This document shows positions 7,410 through 15,270 of a stretch of DNA of 18,380 nt, one piece after another. Position 1 is the first letter of the stretch. Each line of letters opens with the position of its first letter. The position numbers and the translations under genes are program-made. The notes beneath the pieces are model-generated. The model did no database searches and was not told the DNA's origin. It saw nothing but the letters and a program-made list of their open reading frames with translations. Source of the stretch: an uncultured Prevotella sp. GTDB taxonomy: Bacteria; Bacteroidota; Bacteroidia; Bacteroidales; Bacteroidaceae. The DNA is taken from the NCBI GenBank assembly GCA_900765465.1, contig CAAFRM010000143.1, forward strand, positions 1-18,380, written 5' to 3'.

Positions 7410-8522
7410 TTATCCACAGATAATCTGAACGATGCGTTCTGCAGACCGTCCATCCCATCTATCAGGAATACCACCCTTCTTCCATTCACCCTTCACAATC
7501 TTCTCCATAGCCTGCTGAAGCTTCTCTGGATCTTCAGCAACGAGCTCGTTGGTTCCTACGGTTACGGTCTCCTGATGCTCGGTATAGCTATTCAGGGTGA
7601 TGCATGGCACTCCATTGAAGGTAGCCTCTTCTGCCACATTGCCAGAATCGGTAATTACACCCATGGCGTGGGCTGAGAGATAAGAGAAATCGAGATAGCC
7701 CTGAGGCTGTACAACCATGATACCCGACTGATGGTCAGCCACATCCTGGTAAGCCTTGAAGGCAAGCACGAATCCCAATGCCTTGCCACGCAAAGGAGCC
7801 AGAACCTTGATGCCTGCCTGGCGAGCCACACGGTCGATCGTTGAGATCAAGGTCTTCATCTCATCGATATTGTTGACGATAGCCTTGCGGTTCAAGGTAA
7901 GCACCATATACTTGCCATCCTCCAGATGCTGTTCGTCCATCACCTGAGGACGCTTCATACGCTGCTGCAGGAACCGGATGTTATCAATGAGTACATTACC
8001 CACCATATAGACCTTAGAGAGTTCGGCACCCTCCTTGTTGGCGATACTGTTGTTGGAGATACCTGCTGTGAAGAGAATATCAGAGAGTCCGTCGATCACC
8101 AGACGGTTGATTTCCTTCGGCATGGTGATATCGAAGCTACGGGTACCTGCGGCGATGTGAGCCAACTGAACGCCCTGCTTCTTGGTGACGATAGCCACAG
8201 CCATGGTAGAAGCCAGATCATCCACCACGATCACCACATCCGTAGGATTCTGCTGGAGATAGCGCTCAAACTGTGCCATCACCATACCGGTCAGCTCATT
8301 CATATTCTCACATTCCACGCCCAGATAAACATCCGGCTTGCGGATACCCAAGTCAGAGAAAAGAGAATCTTCAAGGGTCTCATCGTCTTCGCGACCGGTA
8401 TAGACCAGCTTGCACTCCATCTCCCCGCCCGCATTCCGGGCATTCTCTATCGCTCTCATCACAGGAGCCACCTTGATGAAGTTAGGTCTCGCTCCAGCAA
8501 CAATACAAATTTTCTTACTCAT
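7410..8522 (-). CDS. WecB-like UDP-GlcNAc 2-epimerase homologue with substituted catalytic residues
   Basis: The fold is that of non-hydrolysing UDP-GlcNAc 2-epimerases (two Rossmann lobes), which normally convert UDP-GlcNAc to UDP-ManNAc. The N-terminal GARPNFIKVAP motif, the LTDSG-type loop (here ITDSGN) and the WDGRSAERIV tail are clear. From memory, the E. coli WecB acid/base residues are Asp95, Glu117, Glu131 and His213. Numbering from Met at 8522 (370 residues), the equivalents are Asp102 (kept), Ala124 (HIAAG for HVEAG), Lys136 (PKEINR for PEExNR) and Asn211 (LNR for HR). PVHPR also appears as PLRGK, and SGG as SGN. An upstream in-frame ATG at 8564 would overlap the band 7 gene by 32 nt; 8522 leaves a 10-nt gap and starts at the conserved motif. 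It ends the M48-NfeD-SPFH operon. Family call is high; activity is doubtful. Confidence 0.88.
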   Translation of the reverse strand: MSKKICIVAGARPNFIKVAPVMRAIENARNAGGEMECKLVYTGREDDETLEDSLFSDLGIRKPDVYLGVECENMNELTGMVMAQFERYLQQNPTDVVIVVDDLASTMAVAIVTKKQGVQLAHIAAGTRSFDITMPKEINRLVIDGLSDILFTAGISNNSIANKEGAELSKVYMVGNVLIDNIRFLQQRMKRPQVMDEQHLEDGKYMVLTLNRKAIVNNIDEMKTLISTIDRVARQAGIKVLAPLRGKALGFVLAFKAYQDVADHQSGIMVVQPQGYLDFSYLSAHAMGVITDSGNVAEEATFNGVPCITLNSYTEHQETVTVGTNELVAEDPEKLQQAMEKIVKGEWKKGGIPDRWDGRSAERIVQIICG

Positions 8523-8532
8523 ATTTTTTAGT

Positions 8533-9486
8533 TTACTTACTGTTAAACAAATCCTTGATGCCACCGATGGATCCCAGGAGGTTGGTAGCCTCGTATGGCA
8601 GATAAACCACCTTATTATCCTTACCCTGAGCTACTTCCTGCATCATGGTAATGTATTTCTGTGCCAGCAGATAGTTGGCAGGATTGGTACTCTGTCCTAC
8701 GGCTTCGGTAATCTTCTGGATGGCGATGGCCTCAGCCTCAGCCTTGCGGATGCGGGCAGTAGCCTCACCTTCAGCTCTCAGGATAGCCTGCTGCTTGGCA
8801 GCCTCAGCCTTGTTGACAATCGCCGCCTTCTCACCTTCGGAGAGCAAACGCTGCTTCTCCTTCTCACCTTCTGAAGTCAGGATGGTAGCTCGCTTGTTAC
8901 GCTCTGCCTGCATCTGCTTCTCCATCGCCTGGAGCACACTCTCAGGAGGAGTAATATCCTGCAACTCTACACGGTTTACCTTGATTCCCCACTTATTGGT
9001 GGCATCGTCGAGCACCGCACGGAGCTTGGTGTTGATGGTGTCACGGGAGGTAAGTGTCTGGTCGAGCTCCATCTCACCGATGATGTTACGCAGGGTAGTC
9101 TGAGTCAACTTCTCTATCGCATTAGGCAGATTGTTGATTTCATAAACACTCTTGAAAGGATCTACAATCTGGAAATAAAGCAGTGCATTGATCTGCATCT
9201 GAATATTATCCTTGGTAATCACATTCTGACGGTCGAAATCATAAACCTGTTCACGAAGGTCGATGCTGCTGGTATAAGTATAGCTTCCTCTACGCATCGC
9301 CACGATGGTCTTGGCCTGGTCGATGAAAGGAATGATAATGTTGATACCTGGCTTCAGGGTAGCATAATAGCGACCCAACCGCTCGATGATTCTGGTCTCA
9401 CTCTGAGGAATGATCACGATGGTTTTCTTTACCACTACCAGTGCAAGCAGCACTAGAGCAATCAATACATAAAGTCCTATTTCCAT
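8533..9486 (-). CDS. SPFH/band 7 (stomatin, QmcA-like) membrane protein
   Basis: SPFH proteins form large oligomeric rings that organise membrane microdomains and control membrane proteases. The 317-residue chain has one N-terminal membrane span (about 4-24), a band 7 domain (about 25-190, with IIERLGRYYATLKPG near 33-47 and VELQDITPP near 170), then a long charged Ala/Glu/Lys helix (about 190-260) predicted to be a coiled coil, and a C-terminal YLPYEATNLLGSIGG segment. These match QmcA/YbbK and the paraslipin branch. It lies 18 nt downstream of an NfeD-like gene, the usual genomic partner, and 10 nt upstream of the epimerase-like gene. Function in envelope quality control is inferred from family and neighbours. 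Confidence 0.95.
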   Translation of the reverse strand: MEIGLYVLIALVLLALVVVKKTIVIIPQSETRIIERLGRYYATLKPGINIIIPFIDQAKTIVAMRRGSYTYTSSIDLREQVYDFDRQNVITKDNIQMQINALLYFQIVDPFKSVYEINNLPNAIEKLTQTTLRNIIGEMELDQTLTSRDTINTKLRAVLDDATNKWGIKVNRVELQDITPPESVLQAMEKQMQAERNKRATILTSEGEKEKQRLLSEGEKAAIVNKAEAAKQQAILRAEGEATARIRKAEAEAIAIQKITEAVGQSTNPANYLLAQKYITMMQEVAQGKDNKVVYLPYEATNLLGSIGGIKDLFNSK

Positions 9487-9504
9487 GATGTTTATAATTA
9501 AAAG

Positions 9505-9957
9505 TTAGTACTTCTCTACCTGAAGAATGATAGACTGGTGCCCCATCACTCTTACACGGGTACCCTTGGCGATATCACCTGCAGCGCCCGGAGCTTCTGC
9601 CTTCCAGTCATCACCATCGAGCTTCACTCTTCCATACCCACCAGCAACGATGGTTTCACTCACCTCACCTATCTGTCCGGCAAGGGCATCGGAGTTACTC
9701 TCCCGAAGATCGGCTCCCCTATGGATAGCCTTTACCAGATGCGGACGGATCAACAGGATACTGAGTACGGAACATACCGCCCAGACCACTACCTGCAACC
9801 AGAACGGAACATCCATCACAGCCACAGGTATGCTGATGAGCGCACCGATGGCAAAACAAGTCACGTAGAAGTCGCCCGAAGACAACTCCAGGATGAGGCA
9901 GATGAACATAATGACAGTCCAAAACAGCCAGAGGTTTTGAGAGATATATTCCATCAT
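9505..9957 (-). CDS. NfeD-like membrane protein, short form
   Basis: The 150-residue protein has three hydrophobic segments (about 9-25, 30-50 and 52-70) and a soluble C-terminal domain (about 80-150) with GQIGEVSETIVAGGYGRVKLDG and GTRVRVMG, the pattern of the NfeD OB-fold. It lacks the serine-protease domain of long NfeD (ClpP-class), so it is the YbbL-like short form. NfeD proteins are thought to bind SPFH partners and help assemble microdomains. Its stop is 18 nt before the SPFH gene and its start is 4 nt after the M48 protease stop, so the three are tightly linked. Two adjacent Met codons (9957 and 9954) can serve as start. Confidence 0.93.
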   Translation of the reverse strand: MMEYISQNLWLFWTVIMFICLILELSSGDFYVTCFAIGALISIPVAVMDVPFWLQVVVWAVCSVLSILLIRPHLVKAIHRGADLRESNSDALAGQIGEVSETIVAGGYGRVKLDGDDWKAEAPGAAGDIAKGTRVRVMGHQSIILQVEKY

Positions 9958-9961
9958 ATCG

Positions 9962-10861
9962 TTATTTTTTAGTTGATTTCTTCATCAGCGAGCTAGCCTT
10001 GATGGTCTTGACGCCCGTTTTCTTAGTAGTAGATACGGAAGTCTGTCCCTGAGGCTTGTAATACTTCAGCGCTGTAGGCATCGCCGCCTTCAAGGCAGCA
10101 ATACGCTTGGCATCGGAAGGGTGATCGCTGAAGATATCACTCTTGCCCTGATTGCCCGAAGCCTCAGCCATACGTTCCCAGAAAGGTATAGCCTGCTGAG
10201 GATCGTAGCCTGCCATCGCAGCAAAGATCAAGCCCATATAGTCGGCTTCTGTTTCGTTTTCACGCGAATACTTCAGATTACGGAAGGAGAAATACTGTCC
10301 GGCTACGGCACCCGCCAAATCTCCGACTCCATTACCTACAGCCTGATTCAGCACACCGCTCAGAATGCTGGTACCTACCTGCTGGTTCTGAGCCTTGGAA
10401 AGCTGCTCGGCACTATGCTTAGCCACGGCGTGTGCGATCTCATGTCCCAGTACGATGGCGAGCGAATTATCGCTGGAAGCCACCGGGAGCAAGCCTTCAT
10501 ATACCACAATCTTTCCGCCAGGCATGCAGAAGGCATTCACACTATTGTCCTGAACGAGGTTGAATTCCCAGGAATAGTTCTGCAGATCATTGGCGTATCC
10601 GTTCTCCTTGAGATAAGTTTCCACGGCAGCAGCCAGTCGCTTTCCGACTCTTACCACCTGCGCAGTCTTCGCTGCATTGGTAGATTTCTTAGCCGAAGCC
10701 ATGTACTTGGCATATTCCTGATTAGACAAGCTCAACACCTGTGCATCTGAGACAGAGATGCGATGGGTACGACCCGTAAGAGGCACCTTCTGCGTTGTAC
10801 CGCAAGATGCAAGCATCATGGCAGCCAACATGCTAAAAACTAAAACCTTAATCCGTTTCAT
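9962..10861 (-). CDS. M48 family zinc metalloprotease, lipoprotein
   Basis: This is an envelope zinc protease of the M48 class (LoiP/BepA-like). A lipoprotein signal (MKRIKVLVFSMLAAMMLASC) places the acylated Cys at residue 20. The active site HEIAH lies at 140-144, with the third zinc ligand likely Glu203 in NETEADYMG (ExxxD). Lipid anchoring suggests a periplasmic face. The C-terminal 40 residues are Lys/Thr-rich and probably disordered. It has its own promoter (10921-10928) and leads the NfeD-SPFH-epimerase-like genes, the next start being only 4 nt after its stop. By analogy with FtsH/HtpX and HflKC, the SPFH partner may scaffold or regulate the protease; this is inference from neighbours. 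Confidence 0.95.
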   Translation of the reverse strand: MKRIKVLVFSMLAAMMLASCGTTQKVPLTGRTHRISVSDAQVLSLSNQEYAKYMASAKKSTNAAKTAQVVRVGKRLAAAVETYLKENGYANDLQNYSWEFNLVQDNSVNAFCMPGGKIVVYEGLLPVASSDNSLAIVLGHEIAHAVAKHSAEQLSKAQNQQVGTSILSGVLNQAVGNGVGDLAGAVAGQYFSFRNLKYSRENETEADYMGLIFAAMAGYDPQQAIPFWERMAEASGNQGKSDIFSDHPSDAKRIAALKAAMPTALKYYKPQGQTSVSTTKKTGVKTIKASSLMKKSTKK

Positions 10862-10920
10862 TTTCTATCTTCTCTTAAGTTATATATTCTATTTGCAAGA
10901 AATACTTATCTTATGATTTG

Positions 10921-10928
10921 CAAATATA
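10921..10928 (-). promoter_or_regulatory. Promoter -7 box of the M48-NfeD-SPFH-epimerase operon
   Basis: The minus strand reads TATATTTG, matching TAnnTTTG. A TTGG (revcomp of 10948-10951) lies 19 nt upstream as a near match to the -33 TTTG. The ATG is about 60 nt downstream at 10861. No other promoter-like motif is seen before the three genes that follow, so it probably drives all four. Confidence 0.65.
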
Positions 10929-10979
10929 CATCAAATACACGAAACAACCAAGTTTTTCCGAGAATTTAACAAAAAAAAT

Positions 10980-11024
10980 AATCCCGGCTCCGAGATTCAT
11001 CGTTAGAATCTCAGAGCCGGGATT
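10980..11024 (-). terminator. Intrinsic terminator of the GH109-like gene
   Basis: An 18-bp inverted repeat (10980-10997 with 11007-11024, one G-U position) with a GC-rich core AGCCGGG is followed on the minus strand by a T-run (revcomp of 10972-10979). It lies just after the stop of the GH109-like gene at 11047 and upstream of the M48 promoter, so it isolates the two units. Confidence 0.88.
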
Positions 11025-11046
11025 GATTTTTTATGGGGAGTTGATT

Positions 11047-12690
11047 TTACTTCTTAGCATTCATTGCTTTCTTGGCAGCAGCTACAGCCTTGTTGTACTT
11101 AGCGGTAGCCGACTTCAAAGCCTTGGCATTGTTAGCCTTCTTGGCAGCAGCTACAGCATCATAAAGGTTCCACAACTTGAACTTAGCGGTAGCCTCCTTC
11201 TGTGACTTGGTATAAGCTGCAGCGGCAGCCTCTGTAGCAGCCTCAGCCTCTGGTGCAGCATACTGATGCTTGTAACCATCCTGCTTGTTCCAGAAACCAC
11301 GGGTGAAGTCTGGGAAGGTAACAGCAGCACAGTTGTTGTCCATAGAAAGCGCACCCAACTCTGCCAAAGAGCACCACTCAGCCAAATCATAAACGTCCAT
11401 ATCCAATGGCAAACCATTCTGCAAGCAGTAAACCAGACGTGAGTCCATGATGAAGTCCATACCACCATGACCCATCTGACGACCCAGTTCACCATACTTC
11501 TTCAAGATTGGGTGATAATACTTCTTGATCAAAGCTTCCTTCTGCTCCTTGTTCATGAAACCATGAGCATTGAGGTTATCCATCTGAGGAGCACCTGTAC
11601 CCTTGAGCGCCTCGCCAGAGAGAGCAAACTCCTCTGTAGGATACTTGGTAGCGTAGCCCTTGGTACCTGTGAGCTTGAACAGACGGTTGTATGGCTGAGG
11701 AGTCATCACGTTGTGCTGGATCTCCACCACCTTACCCTTAGCTGTACGCATCAAGGTAGTAGTATGGTCACCATTGCGGAACTCCTTGCACTCCTTGCCG
11801 CTCTTGTTCTTCACCCAGTCCTTACCCACGAAAGACTCTGTATCCATAGCAACGAGCGTTGTGAAACGGTCGCCACGGTGAATATTCAGGCACTGAGCAA
11901 CAGGGCCCAAGCCGTGAGTAGGATAAACATCACCACGGTTCTCCATGTTATACTTCATACGCCAGTGGAGGTTGTCCTTGTCATTGTCAGCTGGATCCTT
12001 CCAGTAAGCATCCCAGAAGTCCTCAAGACAGTGGATATAAGCACCCTCAGCACGGATGATGTCACCGAAAACGCCATCCTGAGCCATAGCCAGCGCATTC
12101 ATCTCATAGTAGTCGTAGCAGCAGTTCTCCAAAATGAAGCAATGCTTGCGAGTCTGCTCGCTCAAGTTGATCAGGCTCCAGCACTGATCCAGATTCATGG
12201 CACTAGGAACCTCGATGGCTGTATGCTTGCCATTCTCCATCGCAAACTTGGCAACTGGGAAATGGTGATTCCAGTCGGCTGCGATATAAACCAGGTCGAT
12301 GTCAGAACGCTTGCACAAAGCCTCATAACCCTTCTCACCGCTATAGATATCAGCAGGCTTCAAGCCCTGCTTGCGCAAGTACTCCTGTGATTTCTCTGCA
12401 CGAGCCTCCTCGTAATCGCACAAGGCAACAATCTCAACACCTGGAATATGGCAGAAACGCATGACTGCCCAAGGACCACGCATACCCAGACCGACAAAGC
12501 CCACACGTACTGTCTTCAACTTAGGAGCCGTCAATCCCAAAACATTCTGCTGTCCTGCAGGACGTTCTGGTGTCTCCACAACGATTGTACCCTTGTCCCA
12601 ATGCCACTTGGTGCCTGGAGACAAAGACTGAGCGCTAGCCGACAAAGAAAATGCCGCCAAGGCTGCCATCAAAAAACTCTTAATTTTCAT
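11047..12690 (-). CDS. GH109-like Gfo/Idh/MocA-fold exported protein with Ala/Lys repeat tail
   Basis: The protein (547 residues from Met at 12690) has a signal peptide ending near SASAQ (about residue 21), then a Rossmann NAD-binding motif GFVGLGMRG (64-72) and a Gfo/Idh/MocA C-terminal domain. The AYIH (217-220) and YPTHGLGP (256-263) motifs match those I recall for GH109 alpha-N-acetylgalactosaminidases, in which Tyr and His of these segments (Tyr218, Tyr256, His259 here) act with bound NAD+ to release the sugar. Mucin or glycan scavenging is therefore likely but not proven; other secreted oxidoreductase-fold enzymes look similar. The last 54 residues hold two near-identical AVAAAKKAxNAK blocks, an odd tail for the family. 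An upstream ATG at 12708 would spoil the signal peptide. It has its own promoter and terminator. Confidence 0.9.
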   Translation of the reverse strand: MKIKSFLMAALAAFSLSASAQSLSPGTKWHWDKGTIVVETPERPAGQQNVLGLTAPKLKTVRVGFVGLGMRGPWAVMRFCHIPGVEIVALCDYEEARAEKSQEYLRKQGLKPADIYSGEKGYEALCKRSDIDLVYIAADWNHHFPVAKFAMENGKHTAIEVPSAMNLDQCWSLINLSEQTRKHCFILENCCYDYYEMNALAMAQDGVFGDIIRAEGAYIHCLEDFWDAYWKDPADNDKDNLHWRMKYNMENRGDVYPTHGLGPVAQCLNIHRGDRFTTLVAMDTESFVGKDWVKNKSGKECKEFRNGDHTTTLMRTAKGKVVEIQHNVMTPQPYNRLFKLTGTKGYATKYPTEEFALSGEALKGTGAPQMDNLNAHGFMNKEQKEALIKKYYHPILKKYGELGRQMGHGGMDFIMDSRLVYCLQNGLPLDMDVYDLAEWCSLAELGALSMDNNCAAVTFPDFTRGFWNKQDGYKHQYAAPEAEAATEAAAAAYTKSQKEATAKFKLWNLYDAVAAAKKANNAKALKSATAKYNKAVAAAKKAMNAKK

Positions 12691-12836
12691 CCCTAAAGTT
12701 AGCAACACTTACTGTTAGTAATATTAATTAATTAGGTTCTGATCAACATCTAGGTTTCTCAGCATTTCTCTCAAATCAGCACTCCATTCATCTTAGTGTT
12801 GCATTAGAAAACAAATGGAACGCTGAAATGACTCTG

Positions 12837-12844
12837 CAAAAGTA
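12837..12844 (-). promoter_or_regulatory. Promoter -7 box of the GH109-like gene
   Basis: The minus strand reads TACTTTTGC, an exact TAnnTTTG match. It lies about 147 nt upstream of the ATG at 12690, implying a long untranslated leader of roughly 140 nt. No good TTTG appears about 20 nt upstream. Apart from this box and the terminator at 12956-12986, I see no structure in 12691-12968. Confidence 0.6.
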
Positions 12845-12955
12845 CAAATAAAATTTGAGATACTGAATCTTTTTAGTGTTTTTTTATGGATAAAAGTACA
12901 ATTCCAGGCTTTTAACAAGAAAAAACACTCTGAATCAGAATGACAGAAACAAGAA

Positions 12956-12986
12956 AAAACCGCTTCGCCTAAAGCGAAACGGTTTT
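12956..12986 (-). terminator. Intrinsic terminator overlapping the end of the GHL10 gene
   Basis: A 13-bp stem (12956-12968 with 12974-12986, one mismatch or G-U) closes a 5-nt loop and is followed on the minus strand by a T-run ending near 12950. The 3' side of the stem on the minus strand lies just past the stop at 12969-12971, and the other side encodes the last residues, so the terminator overlaps the coding end. Confidence 0.85.
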
Positions 12987-14480
12987 CTTCTTAGCCTTAC
13001 TCTCATTACCTACGCGATCGAGCGCAGTAACGACATAGGTATATCTCTGATCCTTTACGTATGGTATCGGATAGGTGGTATCGTAAACAACAGCCTGGAG
13101 AGCGGTGACATCATTGAGATTCACAGGCGCTCCCTTTTCAAAACGGTAGATGGCAAAACGGTTGGCGACATCGCCCCATTTCTTTTTCTTTGCCTTTGGA
13201 GCCTTCCAGGTAAGCAGCGGTCCCTTCTCTGTCCACTCCATCTTCAGACTCTTCACACCCTTTGGTGCCTTATCGTCGAGGAACGGCATCAATGGAGGAA
13301 GCGCAGGATATTTCCAGTAATAATCGCGCAGAGTATGTCCTATATTGCCAACATTATCAGCTGCAGTCTTGGCATACCAGAGTACGGTACCCTGTACATT
13401 ATTCATCTGCTGGTGAAGGCGATGCTTGGCTGGCAGCTGATGACTCTTCGGATTCGTAGGATCAGCAAATTTCGCCGTACGCTCGATATCCTCACCTATA
13501 TAAAGAGGACGGTTACCGGCATACTTGTTCCACCACTGGATGAGGGTCTTGTAATCTGCCGCCTTGTTACCTATCTCCCAATAGATCTGAGGCACACAGT
13601 AATCGATGAAGCCATTGTTTACCCAGAGGAGAACATCTGCATAGAGATCATCGTAGTTCTGAAGGCCGAAAGTCTGTGAGCCAATCGGAGAGTTTTTCCG
13701 GTTGCGATAGATACCGAAAGGAGAAACACCGAACTTCACCCAAGGCTTGACACGATGGATGGTTTCACCCAACTGCTTGACAAAGCGGCTCACATTGTCT
13801 CTTCTCCAATCGCCGATGTTGCGGAATCCACGAGGATTGGCTGCATACATCTGCTGATCAGGAATCTGCTTGCCAGCTACCGGATAAGGATAGAAGTAAT
13901 CGTCGATATGAAAACCATCGATATCATAACGGCTCACGATATCAGCAGCCACCTGGCAGGTATAATCTGCAGCCTCCTGAAGTGCCGGATTGAGAAGAAC
14001 GAGATTATCATAGTTGAAACAGAGGTTCGGATGCTTCTTCACTACGCTCTGGGATGACACCTGGGAGAACGAGGTAGAACCATGCTTGGCACGATAAGGA
14101 TTGATCCAGGCATGAATCTCCATTCCACGCTGATGACACTGCTCAACCATCCACTCCAGCGGATCCCAATAAGGCGATGGAGCCTTGCCCTGGACACCGG
14201 TGAGGAACTTGCTCCAAGGTTCAAGATCACTCTGATAAAGGGCATCACATTCGGCACGTACCTGGAAGATGATGGCATTCACGCCATCCTTCTGCAATTC
14301 ATCGAGCTGTAGGGTAAGCATCGACTGGATCTGCTGGGTAGATTTACCCAAATACTGTCCGTTGACACACTGGATCCAGGCGCCACGGAATTCACGTTTG
14401 TTCTGTGCCATCAGGGATGAAGTCTGAAACATCAGCATCATCGCCAAAATCAACATTCCAAAGATTTTCTCTCTTCTCAT
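12969..14480 (-). CDS. GHL10-type exported glycoside hydrolase-like protein with C-terminal beta-sandwich
   Basis: The 503-residue protein has a signal peptide (likely cut after LMA, about residue 25) and a TIM-barrel of the glycosyl hydrolase-like 10 (DUF187/PF02638) family. Typical stretches are EFRGAWIQ (30-37), GVNAIIFQVR (66-75), EIHAWINPYR (121-130) and DGFHIDDYFYPYP (188-200). Residues from about 410 on (VKSLKMEWTEKGPLLTWKAP, then YTYVVTALDRVGNES) look like a fibronectin type III-like module. The family is common in Bacteroidetes and cyanobacteria. Some homologues cleave alpha-linked or peptidoglycan-type sugars, but the substrate here is not shown. It lies 41 nt downstream of the TRIC-like gene and may share its transcript. 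The start at 14480 is the only Met giving the signal peptide. Confidence 0.92.
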   Translation of the reverse strand: MRREKIFGMLILAMMLMFQTSSLMAQNKREFRGAWIQCVNGQYLGKSTQQIQSMLTLQLDELQKDGVNAIIFQVRAECDALYQSDLEPWSKFLTGVQGKAPSPYWDPLEWMVEQCHQRGMEIHAWINPYRAKHGSTSFSQVSSQSVVKKHPNLCFNYDNLVLLNPALQEAADYTCQVAADIVSRYDIDGFHIDDYFYPYPVAGKQIPDQQMYAANPRGFRNIGDWRRDNVSRFVKQLGETIHRVKPWVKFGVSPFGIYRNRKNSPIGSQTFGLQNYDDLYADVLLWVNNGFIDYCVPQIYWEIGNKAADYKTLIQWWNKYAGNRPLYIGEDIERTAKFADPTNPKSHQLPAKHRLHQQMNNVQGTVLWYAKTAADNVGNIGHTLRDYYWKYPALPPLMPFLDDKAPKGVKSLKMEWTEKGPLLTWKAPKAKKKKWGDVANRFAIYRFEKGAPVNLNDVTALQAVVYDTTYPIPYVKDQRYTYVVTALDRVGNESKAKKKTVSL

Positions 14481-14521
14481 TAATTAGTGTTTATCGTTTA
14501 ATGTTATTGTTTAATTCTAAA

Positions 14522-15172
14522 TTATTCTTTCTTATCCTCCTCATCACGCAACGTAGGCAGCGAGATATGGTATTTCACGGCGAGCAGACGGATGATGCAG
14601 ACGGTGAGGAAGGAAGCAATCACTGTCACATAGAGGCTCAAGCCCAGATAGCTGAATGCCCAGTAAACCAGGCCGCCCAACACACAAGCCATCGCATAGA
14701 TTTCCTTGCGGAAGATAACCGGTTCCTCGTTGAGAAGCACATCGCGGATTACTCCTCCAAAGGAGCCCGTGATACATCCCATAATGATAGCTACCCAGAA
14801 TGGGAAACCACAATCGAGGGTCTTCTGGATTCCGGCGATATTGAAAAGCGCCAAACCGAGGGTATCGAAAAGAAACCAGGTATTGTCTAGACGCTTCAGA
14901 TAATGATGGCACACAATCACCACCAGTTGGGCCAAGAACGTAAACAGAAGATAGATAGGACTCGACATCCAGAATGGATTCAAGCCCAGCATCACGTCGC
15001 GGATGGTTCCACCTCCGATAGCTACAGCCACACCACATACAAATCCGCCCAGCCAATCATAATGCTTGCTGGCGGCAAGTCTGATGCCCGAAAGGGCAAA
15101 TGCAAAGGTTCCAATGAACTCGATGACGCTCTGGAGGGTCATCACAAGTTCCGGGTCTTGATGAATAGTCAT
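14522..15172 (-). CDS. TRIC/UPF0126 family membrane protein, probable cation channel
   Basis: The 216-residue product is almost wholly hydrophobic with about seven membrane spans in two homologous halves. Each half carries a Gly-Gly-x-x-Arg-Asp signature: GGGTIRDVMLG in the first and FGGVIRDVLL in the second, characteristic of UPF0126 (YicG), the prokaryotic relatives of trimeric intracellular cation channels. Known members conduct K+ or Na+, so an ion-flux role is likely. The C terminus (LRDEEDKKE) is charged and cytoplasmic. Met at codon 11 (15142) is an alternative start that removes a short polar extension. Its nearest downstream gene, 41 nt away, is the GHL10 protein, with no obvious functional link. 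No promoter motif is visible in the 98-nt gap upstream. Confidence 0.93.
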   Translation of the reverse strand: MTIHQDPELVMTLQSVIEFIGTFAFALSGIRLAASKHYDWLGGFVCGVAVAIGGGTIRDVMLGLNPFWMSSPIYLLFTFLAQLVVIVCHHYLKRLDNTWFLFDTLGLALFNIAGIQKTLDCGFPFWVAIIMGCITGSFGGVIRDVLLNEEPVIFRKEIYAMACVLGGLVYWAFSYLGLSLYVTVIASFLTVCIIRLLAVKYHISLPTLRDEEDKKE

Positions 15173-15197
15173 TTTCTCGTAATAAATTATTTGATGT

Positions 15198-15264
15198 GGG
15201 GGATTTCAAATCCCCCGGTTTTAAAAGGTCGAACATTTTTTAACGACGGATTGCAAATCCGTCG
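15198..15264. repeat. Pair of short palindromes between rarA and the TRIC gene
   Basis: Two compact palindromes lie 27 nt apart: 15198-15216 (GGGGGATTT then AAATCCCCC, one base between) and 15244-15264 (CGACGGATT then AATCCGTCG, three bases between). Both contain the related core GGATT/AATCC. Neither has a T-run on the side needed for a normal terminator of rarA, so a REP-like repeat is a more likely reading. No copies elsewhere in this window were found. Confidence 0.6.
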
Positions 15265-15270
15265 GAACGC

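Noticed and set aside
8523..8564. Upstream start for the WecB-like gene at 8564
   Set aside because: It would overlap the band 7 gene by 32 nt and add 14 residues with no family similarity; the Met at 8522 starts directly at the conserved motif.
10980..11024. Riboswitch or attenuator for the M48 operon
   Set aside because: It lies upstream of the M48 promoter, its T-run is on the side expected for a terminator of the GH109-like gene, and no further conserved structure is visible.
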